From Ramlibacter monticola (GTDB lineage: Bacteria > Pseudomonadota > Gammaproteobacteria > Burkholderiales > Burkholderiaceae_C): a stretch of 64,000 nucleotides of DNA. Shown here in pieces: positions 60,565 to 64,000 of this stretch (within the stretch, counting starts at the first letter, position 1; each line of letters opens with the position of its first letter). The notes beneath the pieces were generated by a model. That model was not told the DNA's origin. It made no database searches and saw only the letters and a list, made by a program, of their open reading frames with translations. The stretch is from contig NZ_JAEQNE010000002.1 of the NCBI RefSeq assembly GCF_016722785.1, positions 992,001 to 1,056,000 of the forward strand, read 5' to 3'. The position numbers and the translations under genes are program-made.

Positions 60565-61812
60565 ATGCAGGACTACTTCGACAGCCTCGAGACCCGGCCG
60601 GCGGGCCAGCGCGAGGCCGACCTGATGGCGGCGCTGCCGGCGCAGGTCGCCCATGCCCAGCACGCCACCACGGCCTACGCCGAAATCCTGGCCGGCGTGG
60701 ACGCCGCGAGCATCGTCTCGCGCGCCGCGCTCGCCCGGCTGCCCGTCACCCGCAAGCACGAACTGCTGGAACGGCAGAAGGCGCAACGCGCCAGCGATCC
60801 CTTCGGCGGCTTCGCGGCCGTGCGGCGCGGCCCCGCGATGCCCCGCGTCTTCGCCTCGCCGGGCCCCATCTACGAGCCGGACGGCAGCACGCGGGACCAC
60901 TGGCGCATGGGGCGCGCCCTGTTCGCCGCCGGCTTCCGCAGCGGCGACCTGGTGCACAACTGCTTCAGCTACCACATGACCCCCGGCGCCTTCCTGATGG
61001 AATCGGGCGCTCACGCGGTGGGCTGCACGGTGTTCCCGGCCGGCACCGGCCAGACCGAGCAGCAGCTGCAGGCCATCGCGGAGCTGCGACCCGGTTGCTA
61101 CACGGGCACGCCCAGCTTCCTGCGCATCCTGGTCGAGAAGGCCCAGGAGTCGGGCAGCGACATCTCCAGCCTGCGCAAGGGGCTGGTGGGCGGCGAGGCC
61201 TTCCCGCCCAGCCTGCGCGACTGGTTCCTGGAGCGCGGGCTGCACGTCTTCCAGAGCTATGCCACGGCGGACCTGGGCCTGATCGCCTACGAGACCGCGT
61301 CGCGCGAGGGCATGGTGATCGACGAGGGCGTGATCGTGGAGATCGTGCGCCCCGGCACCGGCGATCCGGTCGCGCCGGGCGAAGTGGGCGAGGTGGTCGT
61401 CACCACCCTGAACCCCACCTACCCGCTGGTCCGCTTCGGCACCGGCGACCTGTCGGCGGTGCTCCCCGGCCAGGACCCGACGGGCCGCACCAACACGCGG
61501 ATCAAGGGCTGGCTCGGCCGCGCCGACCAGACCACCAAGATCCGCGGCATGTTCGTGCACCCCAGCCAGGTCGCGGACATCGCCCGGCGCTTCCCCGAGA
61601 TCGTGAAGGCCCGGCTGGTCGTCAGCGGCGAGATGGCCAACGACGTGATGACCTTCCAGGCGGAAGCGGCCGCGCCGCCGCAGGGCCTGGACGCCCGCAT
61701 CGGCGAGGCGGTGCGCGACGTGACCAAGCTGCGCGCCGAAGTCCAGCTGGTGCAGCCGGGCACGCTGCCGAACGACGGCAAGGTCATCGAGGATGCGCGC
61801 AGCTACAAGTGA
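60565..61812 (+). CDS. PaaK-like (phenylacetate-CoA ligase family) AMP-dependent enzyme
   Basis: The 415-residue protein matches the phenylacetate-CoA ligase family over its length: HAQHATTAYAEIL near the start, GYRSGDLVHNCFSYHMTPG-like AAGFRSGDLVHNCFSYHMTPGAF, YTGTPSFLRIL, QSYATADLGLIAYE and GDLSAVLPGQDPTGRTNTRIKGWLGRADQTTKIRGMFVHPSQV. The usual P-loop (SSGTTG) is replaced by FASPGPIYEPDG, a subgroup variation. Its substrate is thus uncertain, though an aromatic acid is the obvious candidate. It closes the liv/ligase operon and carries the expected C-terminal lysine (GKVIEDARSYK). Confidence 0.88.
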   Translation: MQDYFDSLETRPAGQREADLMAALPAQVAHAQHATTAYAEILAGVDAASIVSRAALARLPVTRKHELLERQKAQRASDPFGGFAAVRRGPAMPRVFASPGPIYEPDGSTRDHWRMGRALFAAGFRSGDLVHNCFSYHMTPGAFLMESGAHAVGCTVFPAGTGQTEQQLQAIAELRPGCYTGTPSFLRILVEKAQESGSDISSLRKGLVGGEAFPPSLRDWFLERGLHVFQSYATADLGLIAYETASREGMVIDEGVIVEIVRPGTGDPVAPGEVGEVVVTTLNPTYPLVRFGTGDLSAVLPGQDPTGRTNTRIKGWLGRADQTTKIRGMFVHPSQVADIARRFPEIVKARLVVSGEMANDVMTFQAEAAAPPQGLDARIGEAVRDVTKLRAEVQLVQPGTLPNDGKVIEDARSYK

Positions 61813-61971
61813 GCGCCCGCTGCCTCGCCACAAAGATTAGCGTGCGCGACATACTGCGGTGTCCCTTGATGCCGCTCAATCGGAATACGTAGTTCCCGCC
61901 GAGCTGGATTGTCAGCGGATCTCTATCATCCCGCGTTTTTTGCGTTTTCCACCAAACACGGAGTCGAGACA

Positions 61972-62958
61972 ATGAAGAAGCTGTTCCAGTCGCTCCTGCC
62001 GCTGGCCCTGGCCGCCGCCACCTTCGGAGCGGGCGCCCAGGAATTCCCCGGCAGCAAGCCGATCACGATCATCGTGCCGTTCGCCGCCGGCGGCCCCACG
62101 GACAAGGTCGCCCGCGACCTGGCCGAGGCCCTGCGCAAGCCGCTCAGCGGCGCCACGGTGATCGTCGACAACGCCGCCGGCGCCGGTGGCTCGATCGGCG
62201 CCAACAAGGTCGCCAAGTCGCCCGCCGACGGCCACACGCTGCTGCTGCACCACATCAGCATGGCCACCATGCCCACGCTGGTGCGCAACATCCCGTTCAG
62301 CGTCGAGAACGACTTCGAATACCTCGGCCTGATCAACGACGTGCCGATGACGATCATCGGCAAGCCCTCCCTGCCGGCCAACAACTGGAAGGAGCTGGTG
62401 TCCTGGATCCAGGCCAACAAGGGCAAGATCAACCTGGGCAACGCCGGCGTCGGCTCGGCCTCGCACCTGTGCGGCATGCTGTTCCAGCACGCGATGGGCG
62501 TGGACATGACCGCCGTGCCGTACAAGGGCACGGGGCCGGCCATGACCGACCTGATGGGCGGGCAGATCGACCTCATGTGCGACCAGACCACCAACACCAC
62601 CAGCGCCATCGAAGGCAAGAAGGTGAAGGTGTTCGCCGTCACCACGCCCAAGCGCCTGGGCATCCCGGTGCTGAAGGACACGCCGACCCTGCAGGAAGTG
62701 GGCGTGAAGGACTTCAACGTCACGATCTTCCACGGCCTCTACGCGCCCAAGGGCACGCCGGCGCCGGTGCTGAAGAAGCTGAACGACGCCCTGAAGGCCG
62801 CCCTGAAGGACCCGGACTTCCTCAAGCGCGAGGAAGCGCTGGGCGCCGTCGTCGTCAACGACAACCGCACCGAACCCGCCGAGCACAAGAAGTTCGTCAA
62901 GAGCGAGATCAACAAGTGGAGCCCGCTGATCAAGGCGGCGGGCGTCTACGTCGACTGA
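61972..62958 (+). CDS. Bug/TctC-family periplasmic solute receptor
   Basis: The 328-residue protein has a signal peptide ([23 protein letters not shown]) and the tripartite-tricarboxylate receptor fold. [52 protein letters not shown] and [27 protein letters not shown] are the Bug signatures, which bind carboxylates through two bridging waters. Hundreds of such receptors occur in Burkholderiales, usually without their own transporter, as here. A 159-base gap separates it from the ligase gene, so it may be transcribed on its own. Confidence 0.93.
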   Translation: MKKLFQSLLPLALAAATFGAGAQEFPGSKPITIIVPFAAGGPTDKVARDLAEALRKPLSGATVIVDNAAGAGGSIGANKVAKSPADGHTLLLHHISMATMPTLVRNIPFSVENDFEYLGLINDVPMTIIGKPSLPANNWKELVSWIQANKGKINLGNAGVGSASHLCGMLFQHAMGVDMTAVPYKGTGPAMTDLMGGQIDLMCDQTTNTTSAIEGKKVKVFAVTTPKRLGIPVLKDTPTLQEVGVKDFNVTIFHGLYAPKGTPAPVLKKLNDALKAALKDPDFLKREEALGAVVVNDNRTEPAEHKKFVKSEINKWSPLIKAAGVYVD

Positions 62959-62980
62959 GCGCCCCTGGCACCTGCGCGAC

Positions 62981-63007
62981 AAGCCGCCTGCGGGCGGCTT
63001 CTTCTTT
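62981..63007 (+). terminator. Intrinsic terminator after the Bug gene
   Basis: AAGCCGCC and GGCGGCTT pair over eight positions around a TGCG loop, followed by CTTCTTT, 22 bases after the stop codon. It separates the two Bug genes into different transcripts, at least in part. Confidence 0.75.
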
Positions 63008-63076
63008 GGCATGATGGTCCGTTCAGCGCAGCTCGCCGGGCTGCCACGCACAACGAGAAAACCCAGGAGATCCGCC

Positions 63077-64000
63077 GTGAGCCCTCGCACCGCCCCTTCC
63101 GCTTCCCGCCGCCGCCTGCTCGCCTGCGGCTCCGTGCTGGCCGCGGGCAGCCTGCTGCCTGCCGTGTCCTTCGCCCAGGCCGCCTGGCCGAACAAGCCCG
63201 TGCGCATCGTGGTGCCCTTCAACGCCGGCGGCACCACCGACATCCTGGCCCGCTCGGTGGCGCAGGAACTCACGAAGGCGCTCGGCCAGTCCTTCGTCGT
63301 CGAGAACAAGGCCGGCGCCGGCGGCAACATCGGCGCCGACATCGTCGCCAAGTCGGCCCCGGACGGCTACACGCTGCTCATGGGAACGGTGGGCACGCAC
63401 GCGATCAACAAGTCGCTGTACGCCAGGATGCCCTTCGACCACGTGAAGGACTTCCAGCCCGTCACGCTGGTGGCCGCCGTGCCCAACGTGATGGTGGTCA
63501 ACACCGAGAAGGCAGCGGCCCGCAACATCCGCAACGTGCAGGATTTCATCAAGTACGCCAAGGCCAATCCGGGCAAGCCGAACATGGCCTCGAGCGGCAA
63601 CGGCACCTCCATCCACCTGGCGGGCGAGCTGTTCAAGACGATGACGGGGACGTACATGACGCACTTCCCCTTCACCGGTTCCAACCCCGCGCTCCTGAGC
63701 CTGATGTCGGGCGATATGGACGTGATGTTCGACAACCTGCCTTCGGCCATGACGCACATCAGGTCGGGCAAGCTGAAGGCGCTGGCGGTGACGAGCGCGC
63801 AACGTTCGACGGCGCTGCCCGACGTGCCGACGGTGGAGGAAGCCGGCGGACCCACGCTCAAGGGCTTCGAGGCGACCTCCTGGTTCGGGCTGCTGGCGCC
63901 GGCGGGCACGCCCATGGACATCGTCAACCGCATCCAGCAGGAAACGGCCAAGGCGCTGGCCACCCCGGCGCTGAAGGAACGCCTGCAGGCGCAGGGCGCG
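63077..64000 (+). CDS. Second Bug/TctC-family solute receptor (3' end cut by window edge)
   Basis: The reading frame starts at GTG 63077 with AGGAG seven bases upstream and stays open to the window end (308 codons visible). The N-terminus [28 protein letters not shown] has a twin-arginine-like basic region ahead of the hydrophobic stretch, so export could use the Tat or the Sec route. The mature part has [53 protein letters not shown] and [19 protein letters not shown], clear Bug signatures. It is different from the preceding receptor but of the same family; the last residues are missing. Confidence 0.92.
   Translation, partial: MSPRTAPSASRRRLLACGSVLAAGSLLPAVSFAQAAWPNKPVRIVVPFNAGGTTDILARSVAQELTKALGQSFVVENKAGAGGNIGADIVAKSAPDGYTLLMGTVGTHAINKSLYARMPFDHVKDFQPVTLVAAVPNVMVVNTEKAAARNIRNVQDFIKYAKANPGKPNMASSGNGTSIHLAGELFKTMTGTYMTHFPFTGSNPALLSLMSGDMDVMFDNLPSAMTHIRSGKLKALAVTSAQRSTALPDVPTVEEAGGPTLKGFEATSWFGLLAPAGTPMDIVNRIQQETAKALATPALKERLQAQGA

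Overview
The window is about 64 kb of GC-rich, gene-dense bacterial chromosome. Heavy GC bias at third codon positions, two Bug/TctC-type solute receptors in tandem, a liv-type uptake operon with embedded acyl-CoA ligases, a proteobacterial groESL operon with a CIRCE operator, and a methanolan-type exopolysaccharide (EPS) gene set all point to a betaproteobacterium of the order Burkholderiales, probably Comamonadaceae (Ramlibacter/Variovorax-like). This placement is inference; no rRNA gene is present. I saw no tRNA, rRNA, CRISPR array, insertion sequence or integrase.

Layout. 1-3.6 kb: an amidohydrolase and a dienelactone hydrolase (minus), facing a tightly coupled SDR, MaoC hydratase and MarC-type membrane protein (plus). 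3.7-9.8 kb: a terminal oxidase operon with a small membrane protein, a CuA subunit II fused to two cytochrome c domains, subunit I, two different subunit III-type proteins, subunit IV and a DUF1269-like protein. 9.8-14.6 kb: signalling genes, namely a chemotaxis receptor, a two-domain KaiC-like ATPase coupled to a small helical protein, a short orphan gene, and the remnant of a Crp/Fnr regulator that has lost its centre.

14.7-41 kb is a large EPS locus. It holds eight glycosyl- or phosphosugar transferases, a FkbM methyltransferase, a flippase, an O-antigen-ligase-like polymerase, a short Wza-like export protein, a beta-barrel protein, a chain-length determinant, a BY-kinase, a DEAQ-type secretion ATPase, two LuxR-type regulators and a DUF535 protein. 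Two unusual components stand out. One is a tail-to-tail pair of paralogous secreted proteins with features of clan GH-A glycosidases. The other is a small secreted protein ending in a VPLPA/PEP-CTERM-like sorting signal. The gene set resembles exosortase-linked loci, yet no exosortase is present here.

41-53 kb: groES-groEL behind a CIRCE operator, an S8 protease with a small inhibitor-like partner, two unknown small genes, a metal/organic-anion-type periplasmic binding protein, an rRNA pseudouridine synthase, and a group of a Crp/Fnr regulator, an orphan GspE/PilB-like ATPase with a probable MshEN domain, and a PAS-HD-GYP protein, which together suggest local c-di-GMP control. 53-64 kb: a catabolic uptake operon (AMP-forming ligase, livG, livH, livM, binding protein, livF, a PaaK-like ligase) with a cluster of four strong hairpins between the binding-protein gene and livF, followed by two Bug-type receptors, the last cut by the window edge.
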